Made by a program: the position numbers and the translations under genes. A stretch of 64,000 bases of DNA from Pedobacter sp014947265 (GTDB lineage: Bacteria; Bacteroidota; Bacteroidia; Sphingobacteriales; Sphingobacteriaceae), in contig NZ_JADCNK010000021.1 of NCBI RefSeq assembly GCF_014947265.1, positions 28,069 through 92,068 on the forward strand, read 5' to 3'. Of this stretch, positions 16,066-25,631 are shown one piece after another. Each line of letters opens with the position of its first letter. The stretch's first letter is position 1. The notes under the pieces were generated by a model. The model worked only from the letters and a program-made list of their open reading frames with translations. It made no database searches and had not been told where the DNA came from.

Positions 16066-19000
16066 ATGCAAACAAACAAACTTAAAAAGACAATCAGAAA
16101 ATTCAAATGTTTTGCCGCATTTGCGCTACTGACCATGATTACCCATGCTGTTTATGCACAGCAGAATACTTCCGTTAAAGGAACCGTAGTTGATGAAAAA
16201 GGCGCTACACTTCCCGGGGTATCGGTAATAATGGTAGATCAGACAACTAAAAAACAAGAAAGTACGGTTACCGATTTAAAAGGAATATTTGTTTTTAACA
16301 ATGCTAAAATAGGAAACAGGTACGATTTTTCTTTTAATTATGTGGGCTACGAAAAGAAGACATCACCTGCCTTTCTAATTAATCCGGGCACCAATAACTC
16401 TATCCTTATCCGTATGGAAACCAGTTCTTCAGGTTTGAATGATGTGGTGGTGGTAGGTTATGGCAGCCAGCGGAAAACCAAGATTACGGGAGCAATTTCG
16501 CAGGTAAAATCAGAGGAACTGAATAAATACGCTGGCAGTAACTTCGCCCAGCAACTCGCCGGTAAAGCAGCTGGTGTGGTGATTAATGATGCTTCAGCGC
16601 AACCAGGTACCGATCCACAGATCGTGATTCGCGGTATCGGTACACTTACGGCAGGCGTAAGTCCTCTGGTAGTTGTAGATGGTTTTCCGCTCTCTGAAGG
16701 AAGTTCGCTTAATACCGTGAATCCTCAGGATATAGAAACCATTGATATCCTAAAGGATCCTGCATCAGCAGCCATTTATGGTTCAAGGGCTGCCAATGGG
16801 GTGATCCTGATTACGACTAAAAATGGCCGTTCAGATAAGAATACCGTTTCTTTCGACTTTTATACTGGTGCGCAGGTGCGTGCAGATAAAGTTGATCTTG
16901 TAGACGGTTATCAGTTCGCGCAGCTGAATACCGAAGCACGTGACTGGGGCTATGTGTCCAGAAACCCAACAAACAGAAGTATTAGCGATGATTATGCCAC
17001 CAGGGTTTCGAAAGGTGCGAATAAAAGAGATTTAAGGTTAAACTACATTCAGCCCTATTTAAATAATCAGCCAGGATTAACCAATACCGATTGGCTGGAT
17101 GAGATTTTTCGAACGGCCCCCATCAGCAGTTATAATGTTGCGGTTTCAGGCGGAAACGATAGATCTAAATACTATTTCTCGGGCAATTATTTTGATCAGG
17201 ACGGGATCGTGATAGAAACCGGACTTAAACGTTACAGCATGTCGTTTAAGTTTGATTCCAAACTCTCTAAATCATTTGATATAGGTTTGAGCATTAACCC
17301 AAGTTATAACCGTCAGAAATTTTTCCAGAATGATGCCAGCAGGAGCAGCGATGCCATTGGTGCCGCACTGATCATGTATCCTTTTTTCCCTGCAAGAAAC
17401 AACGATGGCTCTTTGGCCATAAGCCAGCAGATTACAGCGAATACACCGGAAGATGGTGCCCTTGGTGAAAATCCTGTTGCAATAATGGAAAAGACGAAAT
17501 ACAATAAAAATCTGTTCCGCACCTTTGGTAATGCCTACCTTAATTTTAAACCAGTTGCAGGGCTTACCTTTAAATCACTTTTAGGTGGAGATTACAGCAA
17601 TAGTTTTATCGACTTTTTTACCCCATCTGATGTGGGTGAATACCGTACGGCAGCACCAAAGCCAGCCCGGGCGAGCGAAACAAATGGCTCAGTGATCAAT
17701 TACCTTTGGGAGAACACCCTTACTTTTGAGAAGACCTTTGGAAAACACGATATCAATGTGCTGGCCGGAACCACTTTTCAGAAAGAATCTGGTAACAATA
17801 CGCTGGTTTCAGGTACCGGAATTCCTGATAATAACATTGACAACATTGCCGGAGCATCTTCATTTTCTGTGGTTCCGCAAAGGTACGTCTGGACACAGCT
17901 TTCTTACCTGACCAGATTACAGTATGCTTATGCAAACAAATACCTGTTTTCGGCAGCCATCAGGAGAGATGGATCTTCAAGGTTTGGCCAGGATGCCAAA
18001 TGGGGTAATTTTCCATCGGTAACCGGGGGATGGATTTTGAGTAGAGAAGATTTTTTTCCAAAGGTAAACTGGATTGATTTATTAAAGTTCAGGGCTACTT
18101 ACGGCAAGGCCGGAAATAATCAGATTGGTAACTACAGCTCTTATGCCCTTGCAAATCCGCTAAGTTATGTAAGCGGATCAACACTTCTTCCAGGCTTTGC
18201 TGCAGTTAACCCGGCAAACAGTACACTATCCTGGGAAACTAAAACCTCTTATAATTTTGGAATGGACTTAGGGCTTTTCAAGGTCTTGAACCTTTCTGCC
18301 AATTATTATTCGATGGTCACTTCTGATCTTTTATTACAGGTTCCCGTACCCTCGCAATCAGGTTATGATAGTGCACTGCAAAACGTGGGCAGGGCCAGCA
18401 ACAAAGGCCTGGAGCTCGAACTCTCTGGTACAAATATTAAACTCGGTCCCTTAAGCTGGAATTTTGGTGCAAATATCGCCTCCAATAAAAATAAGGTATT
18501 GGAACTTGGGCCGGGACAGAACCAGATTGTTACTGGTACAAATAGTGCATTCAGAACCAAAGTGGGTGGCCCCATTGCTGAACTTTATGGTTATAATGTA
18601 ACCGGTGTATATAAAAACCAAAGTGAGATAGACAATAGCCCGCACGTTGCCGGAACCCTGCTTGGCGATTATATTGTGCAGGATGTAAACGGCGATGGAA
18701 AAATAACGCCCGACGACCGGATGGGTTTTGGTACCTACGCCCCAAAAATTACCTATGGTTTCAACAGTAGTCTGGCTTATAAAAGCTTTGAACTGAGTTT
18801 CTCCATCAACGGAATATGGGGAAGGAAAATTTATGATAATGGTTTAGTCAATATGGAATCCGGAGAAGGTTTCTCGATGGCAGATACTTATTATTACGAG
18901 AACAGGTACCATCCTGTTAACAACCCGAATGGTTTTTTGGCGCAACCCAATACTAATTATTCGGCCAACAGGCTAAATACGAATGCCTCGAATATTTTCT

Positions 19001-19248
19001 TCCAAAAGGCTGATTATATCCGCCTGCGTAATGTTCAGCTTACTTATAACTTGTCTTCAAAATTATTATCTAAACTAAAAGTATCCAGGGCAAGTGTATA
19101 TATAACCGGGAATAACCTGCTCACCATAACTAATTTTCGGGGATTTAATCCTGATGCCACCAGCGATAACGTACTTACTTCAGGCTATTCTAATTCCAAC
19201 TATCCTGTGGCCAGGTCTTTTGTAGCAGGTTTCAATTTAACCTTTTAA
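16066..19248 (+). CDS. SusC/RagA-like TonB-dependent outer-membrane transporter, locus 1
   Basis: A 1060-residue outer-membrane receptor. Order: signal peptide to about residue 31 (ending THAVYAQQ), carboxypeptidase-regulatory-like beta domain at about 35-117 (KGTVVDEKGATLPGVSV), TonB-box-like DVVVVGYG (126-133), plug at about 140-255 (VIRGIGTL, PLVVVDGFPL, DILKDPASAAIYGSRAANGV), then a 22-strand barrel. The RLRNVQLTYNLS and NLLTITNFRGFNPD motifs near the end are typical of SusC. It has no N-terminal STN signalling domain despite the FecI/FecR pair upstream. Pairs with the SusD gene 22-67 bases downstream. Confidence 0.96.
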   Translation: MQTNKLKKTIRKFKCFAAFALLTMITHAVYAQQNTSVKGTVVDEKGATLPGVSVIMVDQTTKKQESTVTDLKGIFVFNNAKIGNRYDFSFNYVGYEKKTSPAFLINPGTNNSILIRMETSSSGLNDVVVVGYGSQRKTKITGAISQVKSEELNKYAGSNFAQQLAGKAAGVVINDASAQPGTDPQIVIRGIGTLTAGVSPLVVVDGFPLSEGSSLNTVNPQDIETIDILKDPASAAIYGSRAANGVILITTKNGRSDKNTVSFDFYTGAQVRADKVDLVDGYQFAQLNTEARDWGYVSRNPTNRSISDDYATRVSKGANKRDLRLNYIQPYLNNQPGLTNTDWLDEIFRTAPISSYNVAVSGGNDRSKYYFSGNYFDQDGIVIETGLKRYSMSFKFDSKLSKSFDIGLSINPSYNRQKFFQNDASRSSDAIGAALIMYPFFPARNNDGSLAISQQITANTPEDGALGENPVAIMEKTKYNKNLFRTFGNAYLNFKPVAGLTFKSLLGGDYSNSFIDFFTPSDVGEYRTAAPKPARASETNGSVINYLWENTLTFEKTFGKHDINVLAGTTFQKESGNNTLVSGTGIPDNNIDNIAGASSFSVVPQRYVWTQLSYLTRLQYAYANKYLFSAAIRRDGSSRFGQDAKWGNFPSVTGGWILSREDFFPKVNWIDLLKFRATYGKAGNNQIGNYSSYALANPLSYVSGSTLLPGFAAVNPANSTLSWETKTSYNFGMDLGLFKVLNLSANYYSMVTSDLLLQVPVPSQSGYDSALQNVGRASNKGLELELSGTNIKLGPLSWNFGANIASNKNKVLELGPGQNQIVTGTNSAFRTKVGGPIAELYGYNVTGVYKNQSEIDNSPHVAGTLLGDYIVQDVNGDGKITPDDRMGFGTYAPKITYGFNSSLAYKSFELSFSINGIWGRKIYDNGLVNMESGEGFSMADTYYYENRYHPVNNPNGFLAQPNTNYSANRLNTNASNIFFQKADYIRLRNVQLTYNLSSKLLSKLKVSRASVYITGNNLLTITNFRGFNPDATSDNVLTSGYSNSNYPVARSFVAGFNLTF

Positions 19249-19315
19249 TGTAAAGCAACATCTTAATTATATGAAACCCTCATCAAGCTTGCCGCTTAAA
19301 AACCATAATATACCG

Positions 19316-20725
19316 ATGAAAAAAATAATCAATAAAATACTTTTTACAGGAGGACTTTTCTGTCTTTTAGGAATAACTTCCTGTACTAAAGAACTCGATC
19401 AACAGCCCATTACCTCTAAATCACTTACTAATTTTCTCACAACAGAAACTGAAGTTGAAGAGTATGTTAACGCGGTTTACGGCACCTTACAGTTAAACGG
19501 CTTATACGGCCTTTACCTGCCGGCCATCGGAGAAATTCCCTCAGACAATACATTTGATGAGGTACCTGCAAACGACAGCGGGATGTATGGCCAGCTTGAT
19601 CAGTTTACCACCGTTGCCTCCAATGGCATGCTTTCAGATTTATGGAAGAGTTCTTACCAGGGCATTCAGCGCGCCAATACGGTACTGAACAGGATCGATG
19701 GTATTTCTTATTCCAGCGCTGCCACAAAGCAGGCCAGAAAAGGGGAAATGCACTTTATTCGTGCCCTGCTCTACTTTAATATGGTCAGGGTATTTGGCGA
19801 TGTACCACTGGTAATAAAAGAAACCACCAACCCTAACGAGTTTTTCGGGCAGGGGCGTACAAATAAAGATCTGGTATATGCGCAGATCATTTCAGACCTG
19901 ACCAATGCCATACAAGAATTGCCTGCAAGTACCACTACACCGGGAAAAGCTGTTAAAACAGCTGCCCAATCTTTAATCGGGAAAGTCTATCTGACTTTGG
20001 GCAAATTTACAGAAAGCAAAGCCGTACTGGCAGATGTAGTTGCCTCGGGAAGGCACCAGTTGCTTGCTGAGCCAGCTGACATTTTCGCATTGACTAACAA
20101 GAACAATAATGAAGTTATTTTTGCAGTGCAGTTTGCATCTGGAATAAACGGAAATAGCGAAGGCAGTTCAGCTTACCAGCAGTTCAGCCCATCGGGTACC
20201 ATCAGCGGCGCAAAAGGCCATAACCTGCCAACCAAAAGTTTCTATCAGTTATATAGTGCTTCGGATAAACGCAAAACAGCTTATGTTGGTCTAACCAGTG
20301 CCGGAACTCCTTTTTCTACCAAGCTGAAAGCTTCGGCAACAACACCTATAGACGGAGGCAGCAACTTTGTGGTATTGCGTTATGCAGATGTGTTGTTAAT
20401 GCTGGCTGAAGATGAAAATGAGCTGGGGAATACTGAGACAGCAAAAACTTACCTGAATCTGGTACGAAGGAGAGCAGGCCTGGCCGATGCCTCACAGCAA
20501 AGTGTGGTAGAGGTAAGGGCTGCGATTGCCCTGGAGAGAAGATTGGAACTGATAGGGGAAGGCCAGCGTTGGTTTGATCTGCTTAGAACAGGTACTGCCA
20601 TTTCGGTAATGAACGCCTGGTTTGCCTCGCAAAATATAACCACCAGAATTACAGACCACGATCTGCTGCAACCTATTCCGCAAGACCAGATTGATACAGA
20701 TCCCGCAATTAAACAAAATCCATAA
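19316..20725 (+). CDS. SusD/RagB-like nutrient-binding outer-membrane lipoprotein, locus 1
   Basis: A SusD-family surface lipoprotein that captures substrate and acts as a lid on SusC. I choose Met 19316 (469 residues) over the upstream in-frame ATG at 19271, because it gives a normal lipoprotein signal (MKKIINKILFTGGLFCLLGITSC, with the lipid Cys at 23). The family hallmarks are the N-terminal ELDQQPI, the TPR-like helices with RALLYFNMVRVFGDVPLV, the C-terminal RYADVLLMLAEDENELG, and LNLVRRRAGL with ALERRLELIGEGQRWFDLLRTG. Substrate is suggested only by the next gene, a phosphodiesterase. Confidence 0.95.
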   Translation: MKKIINKILFTGGLFCLLGITSCTKELDQQPITSKSLTNFLTTETEVEEYVNAVYGTLQLNGLYGLYLPAIGEIPSDNTFDEVPANDSGMYGQLDQFTTVASNGMLSDLWKSSYQGIQRANTVLNRIDGISYSSAATKQARKGEMHFIRALLYFNMVRVFGDVPLVIKETTNPNEFFGQGRTNKDLVYAQIISDLTNAIQELPASTTTPGKAVKTAAQSLIGKVYLTLGKFTESKAVLADVVASGRHQLLAEPADIFALTNKNNNEVIFAVQFASGINGNSEGSSAYQQFSPSGTISGAKGHNLPTKSFYQLYSASDKRKTAYVGLTSAGTPFSTKLKASATTPIDGGSNFVVLRYADVLLMLAEDENELGNTETAKTYLNLVRRRAGLADASQQSVVEVRAAIALERRLELIGEGQRWFDLLRTGTAISVMNAWFASQNITTRITDHDLLQPIPQDQIDTDPAIKQNP

Positions 20726-20752
20726 ATACCATCAAATTTTAATAAAAACGAA

Positions 20753-21652
20753 ATGAAAAGAATTATTTTACAGTTATCAATAGCATTCATTGCTTTTAGT
20801 GGGTTTGCACAATCGGTACCAGAAGCTAGTTTAAAAGAAATACTTAACCCTAGAAGCCAAAGGGTATTGGTTACTGCGCATCGCGGCGACTGGCGCAATA
20901 CGCCTGAAAATTCAATCCAGGCCCTTAAAAACTGTATTGCTATGGGAGTCGACATTATGGAACTGGATCTGAAGAAAACAAAAGACGGCCATTTGGTGAT
21001 CATGCACGATCAAACCATTGATAGAACCACGACAGGAAAAGGTGACGTTTCTGATTATACCCTGTCTGAAATAAAAACATTTTTCCTACGCTCAGGTTCA
21101 GGCCATCCAACTAAACACCGTGTGCCAACCTTTAAAGAAATCCTGGCCTTTGCGAAAGATAAGATCATTATTGATGTAGATAAGGGATATGATTATTATC
21201 CGCAGGTGATTAAGGAATTGCGCGAAAAGGGAATGATCGGCCAGGCCATTGTGAATGTAAAGGGAAGTACACCATTGCCCCAGATAGAGCAGGAGGTAGG
21301 TAAAATTGAGGAAGACATTACCATCATGCCAATAGTAGATATGAAAAGAGCTGATGCTTCAGAAATTATCGCAAGTTATAAACCCCATCAAAAAACCATT
21401 ATCCAGGCCAACTTCAGTACCGATACCTTGTCGGTTTTAAAAAATATTGCCAGCCTGAGAACAAATTATGGTTTATGGATCAATAGCTTATGGCCAGAAC
21501 AGAACGGTGGTCATGATGATGACCTGGCGGTTGAAGAAAACAAAAAAGATGAAAGCTGGGGTTGGCTGATCAGCCGTAAAGCAAACCTGATCCAGACCGA
21601 CCGGCCAAAAGAACTTATTGAATATTTAAGAGCGAAAAAACTTCATAAATAG
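20753..21652 (+). CDS. Secreted glycerophosphodiester phosphodiesterase (GDPD)
   Basis: A 299-residue exported enzyme that should hydrolyse glycerophosphodiesters (deacylated phospholipids) to glycerol-3-phosphate and an alcohol. Signal peptide to about residue 20 (AFIAFSGFAQ). GDPD motifs: HRGDWRNTPENS (43-54), DIMELDLKKTKDGHLVIMHD (67-86) with the catalytic Glu/Asp pair and His85, and IDRTTTGKG. The later DVDKG segment and the closing WINSLWPEQ and LIQTDRP motifs, with the product-side Thr-Asp, are in place. It is the last gene of the first ECF/SusCD locus, 27 bases after SusD, and suggests organic phosphate or phospholipid headgroups as substrate. Confidence 0.94.
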   Translation: MKRIILQLSIAFIAFSGFAQSVPEASLKEILNPRSQRVLVTAHRGDWRNTPENSIQALKNCIAMGVDIMELDLKKTKDGHLVIMHDQTIDRTTTGKGDVSDYTLSEIKTFFLRSGSGHPTKHRVPTFKEILAFAKDKIIIDVDKGYDYYPQVIKELREKGMIGQAIVNVKGSTPLPQIEQEVGKIEEDITIMPIVDMKRADASEIIASYKPHQKTIIQANFSTDTLSVLKNIASLRTNYGLWINSLWPEQNGGHDDDLAVEENKKDESWGWLISRKANLIQTDRPKELIEYLRAKKLHK

Positions 21653-21696
21653 CATATTTGGTTGGATTTTGATTAAGTATAGCTAAGGATTGTATA

Positions 21697-22036
21697 GAGG
21701 CTGTATCATAAATTGTAATTCAATCGGATTTGTCACGTTGAGCTCAGCCTGTACTTAGCTTGACGAAGTATCGAAACGACCTGTAAGAAATCTAAAACAG
21801 GTCCTTCGACAAGCTACCATTGACAGAATCCAAAAAAAGGTCGTCATTGCGAGGCACGAAGCAATCTTAATACGCACGCTGTTAGCGATCGTTGTAAGAT
21901 TGCTTCGTCGGCTGAAAAAGCCTTCTCGCAATGACGATTCCTCTCCGGAACATAGCAATAGAGCGTTCTGTTATATTGATTTTTATAAAATAAATTATCC
22001 CTCAGATTGACAGTTCAATATTTATGATACAGCTTC
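21697..22036. repeat. MITE-like composite repeat with GGCTGTATCATAAAT inverted ends
   Basis: The 340-base segment begins GAGGCTGTATCATAAATTG and ends CAATATTTATGATACAGCTTC, which are inverted repeats. Inside are a GTCACGTTGAGCTCAGCC-type repeat (21734-21835) and a CGTCATTGCGAGGCACGAAG palindrome (21841-21942). Much of it recurs in inverse orientation at 25217-25775. It fills most of the gap between the GDPD gene and the ABC-F gene; no coding sequence is seen. Confidence 0.65.
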
Positions 22037-22128
22037 TTGTTTGAATTTCGTTCAGTTCAAATTTTATGAGATGGAATCAATAGTTTGAGGTTTTTCCATA
22101 CTGGCTATTAAATTTAACCGCTTTCCTT

Positions 22129-22136
22129 TATCTTTG
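22129..22136 (+). promoter_or_regulatory. Possible -7 element (TATCTTTG) for the ABC-F gene
   Basis: An exact TAnnTTTG match 25 bases before the GTG start at 22161. It supports a GTG start just downstream, with a short leader. Confidence 0.45.
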
Positions 22137-22160
22137 CCGCTAATTTAATATTCCCAGTTT

Positions 22161-23795
22161 GTGATTAATGTAAATAACATCTCCGTTTCATTTGGCGGAA
22201 CTACCCTTTTTAGCGATGTAACCTTTTCGATAAACGAGAATGATAAAATTGCGCTAATGGGTAAAAATGGTGCAGGCAAGTCGACCATTCTAAAGATCAT
22301 TGCCGATGTAGCCAAACCTACCTCCGGTAATGTAACAGGTCCGAAAGAAGCGGTGATTGCGTATTTGCCACAACATTTGCTCACTCATGACAATGTTACT
22401 GTTTTTGAGGAAACCATGAAGGCTTTTGCGGAGGTAAATCAGATGCAAAAAGAGCTTGATGAACTGAACGAGCAACTTACTATCCGTACCGATTACGAAA
22501 GTGATGATTATATGAGGCTTATTGAGCGCGTATCGGAACTAAGTGAGCAATTTTATTCGATTGAAGAAACCAATTATGATGCGGAAGTAGAGAAAGTGTT
22601 GAAGGGTTTGGGTTTTGAACGCAAAGACTTTAGCCGCCAAACTTCTGAATTTTCGGGTGGATGGCGTATGCGGATTGAGTTAGCCAAGATTTTATTAAAG
22701 AAACCTGATCTGATCTTACTGGATGAGCCTACCAACCACATGGATATCGAAAGTATTCAATGGCTGGAAGATTTCCTGATCAATTCGGCGAAGGCCGTAA
22801 TGGTCATCTCACACGATCGTACTTTTGTAGATAACATTACCAACCGTACCATTGAGGTAACTATGGGCAGGATTTATGATTATAAAGCAAAATATACACA
22901 TTACCTCCAGCTACGTGCTGATCGCCGTATCCACCAGTTAAAGGCCTATGAAGAACAGCAACGTTTTATTGCCGATAACCAGGAGTTTATTGATCGTTTT
23001 AGGGGAACTTATTCTAAAACCTTACAGGTGCAATCGCGTGTTAAAATGCTCGAGAAGCTTGAAGTAATCGAAATTGATGAAGTAGATACATCGGCATTGA
23101 GATTAAAGTTTCCGCCATCGCCACGTTCAGGTCAGTATCCGGTAATGGTAGAAGAACTTACCAAAACTTATGGCGATCATGTTGTTTTCGAAAAAGCATC
23201 CATGGTCATCGAACGGGGAGAAAAAGTAGCTTTCGTTGGTAAAAATGGCGAAGGTAAATCGACTATGATTAAAGCCATTATGGGCGAGATAGATTTTGAA
23301 GGCGGTTTAAAAGTAGGGCACAATGCTAAAATCGGCTATTTTGCGCAAAACCAGGCCGCATTACTTGATGAAAACCTCACGGTATTCGAAACCATTGATC
23401 AGATTCCTTTAAGCGACGGTTCAATAAAAATCAAAGACCTTCTAGGTGCCTTTATGTTTAGTGGCGATGATACGACTAAAAAGGTTAAAGTACTTTCTGG
23501 CGGCGAGAAAACGCGTTTAGCGATGATTAAATTGTTATTAGAGCCTGTAAATGTATTAATCCTGGATGAGCCCACCAACCATTTGGATATGAAAACCAAA
23601 GACATTATTAAAGATGCCTTGAAAGATTTTGACGGTACTTTAATTTTGGTATCGCATGATCGGGATTTCCTAGATGGATTGGTACAAAAAGTATTTGAAT
23701 TTGGTAATAAACGTGTTCGTGAACACTTTGAAGATATCAAAGGATTCTTAGCCTATAAAAAAATGAATAGCCTGAAGGAAATTGAGCAAAGCTAA
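22161..23795 (+). CDS. ABC-F family ATP-binding protein (ribosome-associated type)
   Basis: A 544-residue soluble protein with two ABC ATPase domains and no membrane segments, as in EttA/Uup/YdiF-type ABC-F factors acting on ribosomes. Domain 1: Walker A GKNGAGKST (about 34-42), signature FSGGWRMRIELAKIL, Walker B LILLDEPTNHMD. Linker at about 240-320 (YLQLRADRRIHQLKAYEEQQ). Domain 2: Walker A GKNGEGKST, signature LSGGEKTRLAM, LILDEPTNHLD. It starts with GTG; the next in-frame Met would remove the first beta strand and Walker A region, so GTG is right. Which ABC-F subfamily, and whether it gives antibiotic protection, cannot be decided here. Confidence 0.93.
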   Translation: MINVNNISVSFGGTTLFSDVTFSINENDKIALMGKNGAGKSTILKIIADVAKPTSGNVTGPKEAVIAYLPQHLLTHDNVTVFEETMKAFAEVNQMQKELDELNEQLTIRTDYESDDYMRLIERVSELSEQFYSIEETNYDAEVEKVLKGLGFERKDFSRQTSEFSGGWRMRIELAKILLKKPDLILLDEPTNHMDIESIQWLEDFLINSAKAVMVISHDRTFVDNITNRTIEVTMGRIYDYKAKYTHYLQLRADRRIHQLKAYEEQQRFIADNQEFIDRFRGTYSKTLQVQSRVKMLEKLEVIEIDEVDTSALRLKFPPSPRSGQYPVMVEELTKTYGDHVVFEKASMVIERGEKVAFVGKNGEGKSTMIKAIMGEIDFEGGLKVGHNAKIGYFAQNQAALLDENLTVFETIDQIPLSDGSIKIKDLLGAFMFSGDDTTKKVKVLSGGEKTRLAMIKLLLEPVNVLILDEPTNHLDMKTKDIIKDALKDFDGTLILVSHDRDFLDGLVQKVFEFGNKRVREHFEDIKGFLAYKKMNSLKEIEQS

Positions 23796-23802
23796 ATAAG
23801 TA

Positions 23803-23930
23803 CCGCGGTCGTCAGTCTGAGCGTAGTCGAAGACTTTTTGAGATGGATAAATCGCAAATAAATGCCCTTCGACTACGCTCAGGGTGACATCTTTTTGTGA
23901 TTTATCTCTTAACTTAATGACATTGACCCT
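23803..23930. repeat. REP-like palindrome downstream of the ABC-F gene
   Basis: CTGAGCGTAGTCGAAG (23817-23832) and CTTCGACTACGCTCAG (23867-23882) are a perfect 16-bp inverted repeat inside a larger unit running from ACCGCGGTCGTCAG to TTAACTTAATGACATTG, the same outer ends as at 13743-14149. Located immediately after the stop codon, it could act as a 3' stabiliser or terminator. Confidence 0.75.
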
Positions 23931-24108
23931 TAGCCCAGGTTTGAAAGCAGTTCTGAAGAGAGCTGCTTTTGTTTTAAGTGAATTTTTTTAAAGCTAATTT
24001 AAAATCAAATCAGACATGGTACTTGATTAAAGGTCAGTGGCTAGCATCTTTTTATATAAGCAAGACCCAATTCCGTTAAGTTAAGCACCGCGAATGGTCT
24101 CGAAGCAT

Positions 24109-24204
24109 CGTCATTTCGACCGCAGTGGAGAAATCTTTTAAGATAGTCCAAAGATCTCTCCATTTCGCGGTGCTACATCCGATACCTATCGGATCGAGAT
24201 GACG
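24109..24204. repeat. REP-like palindrome, GTCATTTCGAC family
   Basis: Starts CGTCATTTCGACCGCAG and ends GGATCGAGATGACG; the interior GATCTCTCCATTTCGCGG resembles the right arm of the 821-904 and 59218-59327 elements. It lies between the convergent ABC-F and GIN-domain genes. Confidence 0.75.
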
Positions 24205-24247
24205 ACCATTCTATCAGAATCTGTAAATGATAGAGGTTAGAATTTTT

Positions 24248-24844
24248 CTAAAGAACAAGAGCGGCAATTTCTTCCTCAGAGGTTTCTACCTGGCTAACAT
24301 CCGTTTGGGCAGCAGCAAAATGATCGATGGTTAAATTGGTTGCTTTGCCCATAATCAAAGCATGGCGATTGGTGTTACCTTTTAATTTTAACGTACTGCT
24401 GTCGAGAATTTCAGTATACAGCCCCTCAGTACTGGTGTCAATATCGGCAAAGGCATTTCCCTTAAGAATGATCTGGAGAAATTTCGTGGTGAGTTTTGCT
24501 TCTGTTTTTACTACTGCATTTTCATCTGCCTCAATACGGTAGATATCGTTTACATAAACAATAAGTTTACACTTTTCTTTATCTTGGCTGGCAATACGTA
24601 GCACCTCGCCCTGCTGGGTAACTTTCACATTTCCAGTATTGTCATCGGCATAAGATACTCCAATCGCATTCCCCTGAACCAATACTACTTCTACATTGCC
24701 CTTTATCACAATCTTTCTAAAGTTTTGAATGTTGTAAATTAACGTCCTGTTTTTTTCTGCGGCCCTTAAATTGTTTGGAAGGATAGCTGTTAAGGTTATT
24801 AGGGTAAGTACAATGGTGATCAGCGTTTTAATTGAGGTTTTCAT
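24248..24844 (-). CDS. Exported GIN-domain (DUF2807-like) protein
   Basis: A 198-residue exported protein. The signal peptide runs to about residue 28 (IVLTLITLTAILPNNLRAAE). The rest is a repetitive beta structure of the head-GIN type: VIKGNVEVVLVQGNAIGVSY, VNDIYRIEADENAVVKTEAKL, FLQIILKGNAFADIDTSTEGLY. GIN-domain proteins are very common in Bacteroidota and are thought to sit at the cell envelope; function is unknown. A clear paralogue lies at 42979-43578. Only one GIN-like unit of the usual two is present, so it is short for the family. Confidence 0.8.
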   Translation of the reverse strand: MKTSIKTLITIVLTLITLTAILPNNLRAAEKNRTLIYNIQNFRKIVIKGNVEVVLVQGNAIGVSYADDNTGNVKVTQQGEVLRIASQDKEKCKLIVYVNDIYRIEADENAVVKTEAKLTTKFLQIILKGNAFADIDTSTEGLYTEILDSSTLKLKGNTNRHALIMGKATNLTIDHFAAAQTDVSQVETSEEEIAALVL

Positions 24845-25216
24845 CTGTGTTTAATTAAATGTTATTTTTTTTATACGATGGTAGTCTGTCTGCTACTGCG
24901 AATCAGTTTGTACCAATGTTATTCATTTGCAGGGTTAACCAAGCTGGTGCCAAAATACAAATGTGTCCTTAATTGCTTCTTAAGAGGTGTTTCTGCTCAT
25001 TTGCTTATCGAAGGCTGTTCATTTTCGAACAGTAAATGTGCGGCGGCGAACAGTTTTTTTATAGCGCTTATAAAGAACTCCTGTTAAGTATGGAAGTAGT
25101 TAACCTATTGATTAATAGTTGTTTGGAAAACAATGTCAATGATGGATTCAATTTATTGCCTAAAATCGGTATGAAAGACAGGGAATTTAAAAGAATTAAT
25201 TGGCCGCGCAGAATCG

Positions 25217-25325
25217 TCATTCGATTGCTATCAGATGCGAGAAGGCTTTTTCAGCCGGCGAAGCATTCTTATAACGATCGCTACCAGCGTGGGCTTTAAG
25301 ACTGCTTCTTGCCTTATAATGACGT
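25217..25325. repeat. Diverged inverted copy of the 21841-21942 palindrome
   Basis: GCGAGAAGGCTTTTTCAGCC, then CGAAGCATTCTTATAACGATCGCTA, matches the reverse complement of 21841-21942 with scattered changes, so the two are related in inverse orientation. Confidence 0.7.
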
Positions 25326-25457
25326 TTATGTAAACAACTGATATTTAGTGTTATTTTTTTGACCATATAAGACATTCAAGGCCATACATACAAGCTTACA
25401 TGTTCTTTGTATGATGTAAAGCTTAAAAGATTATTTAATGAATTAGATGTTCTTAGG

Positions 25458-25514
25458 TGTCTAAGGTGGTTAATTAAACTGCATAGTCTTTAAATTTTAC
25501 GACCACCTTAGACA
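25458..25514. repeat. Hairpin TGTCTAAGGTGGT / ACCACCTTAGACA
   Basis: A perfect 13-bp inverted repeat (25458-25470 and 25502-25514) with a 31-base loop, extendable outward by CTTAG-type pairing. It lies between other repeats and has no T-tract. Confidence 0.65.
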
Positions 25515-25631
25515 TCTTAGCCCAATGAGTTTTGCAGGATGCAAAATCTTAAACCTAATACTTTAGAAAGTGCATATAGGATGTCATTCCTGTTTTTTTC
25601 AGGCCACAGACCTGATGGTTACTCGCAATGA

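Noticed and set aside
19271..19315. Upstream ATG for the locus 1 SusD
   Set aside because: It would place 15 polar residues before the lipoprotein signal; the Met at 19316 gives a normal signal and spacing.
22161..24844. Composite transposon carrying the ABC-F and GIN genes
   Set aside because: The flanking inverted copies have no transposase and the ABC-F gene looks like a core gene with normal codon use; only the repeat pairing is reported.
24878..25299. Two overlapping plus-strand frames
   Set aside because: No family resemblance, and the second continues into a repeat copy shared with 21841-21942.
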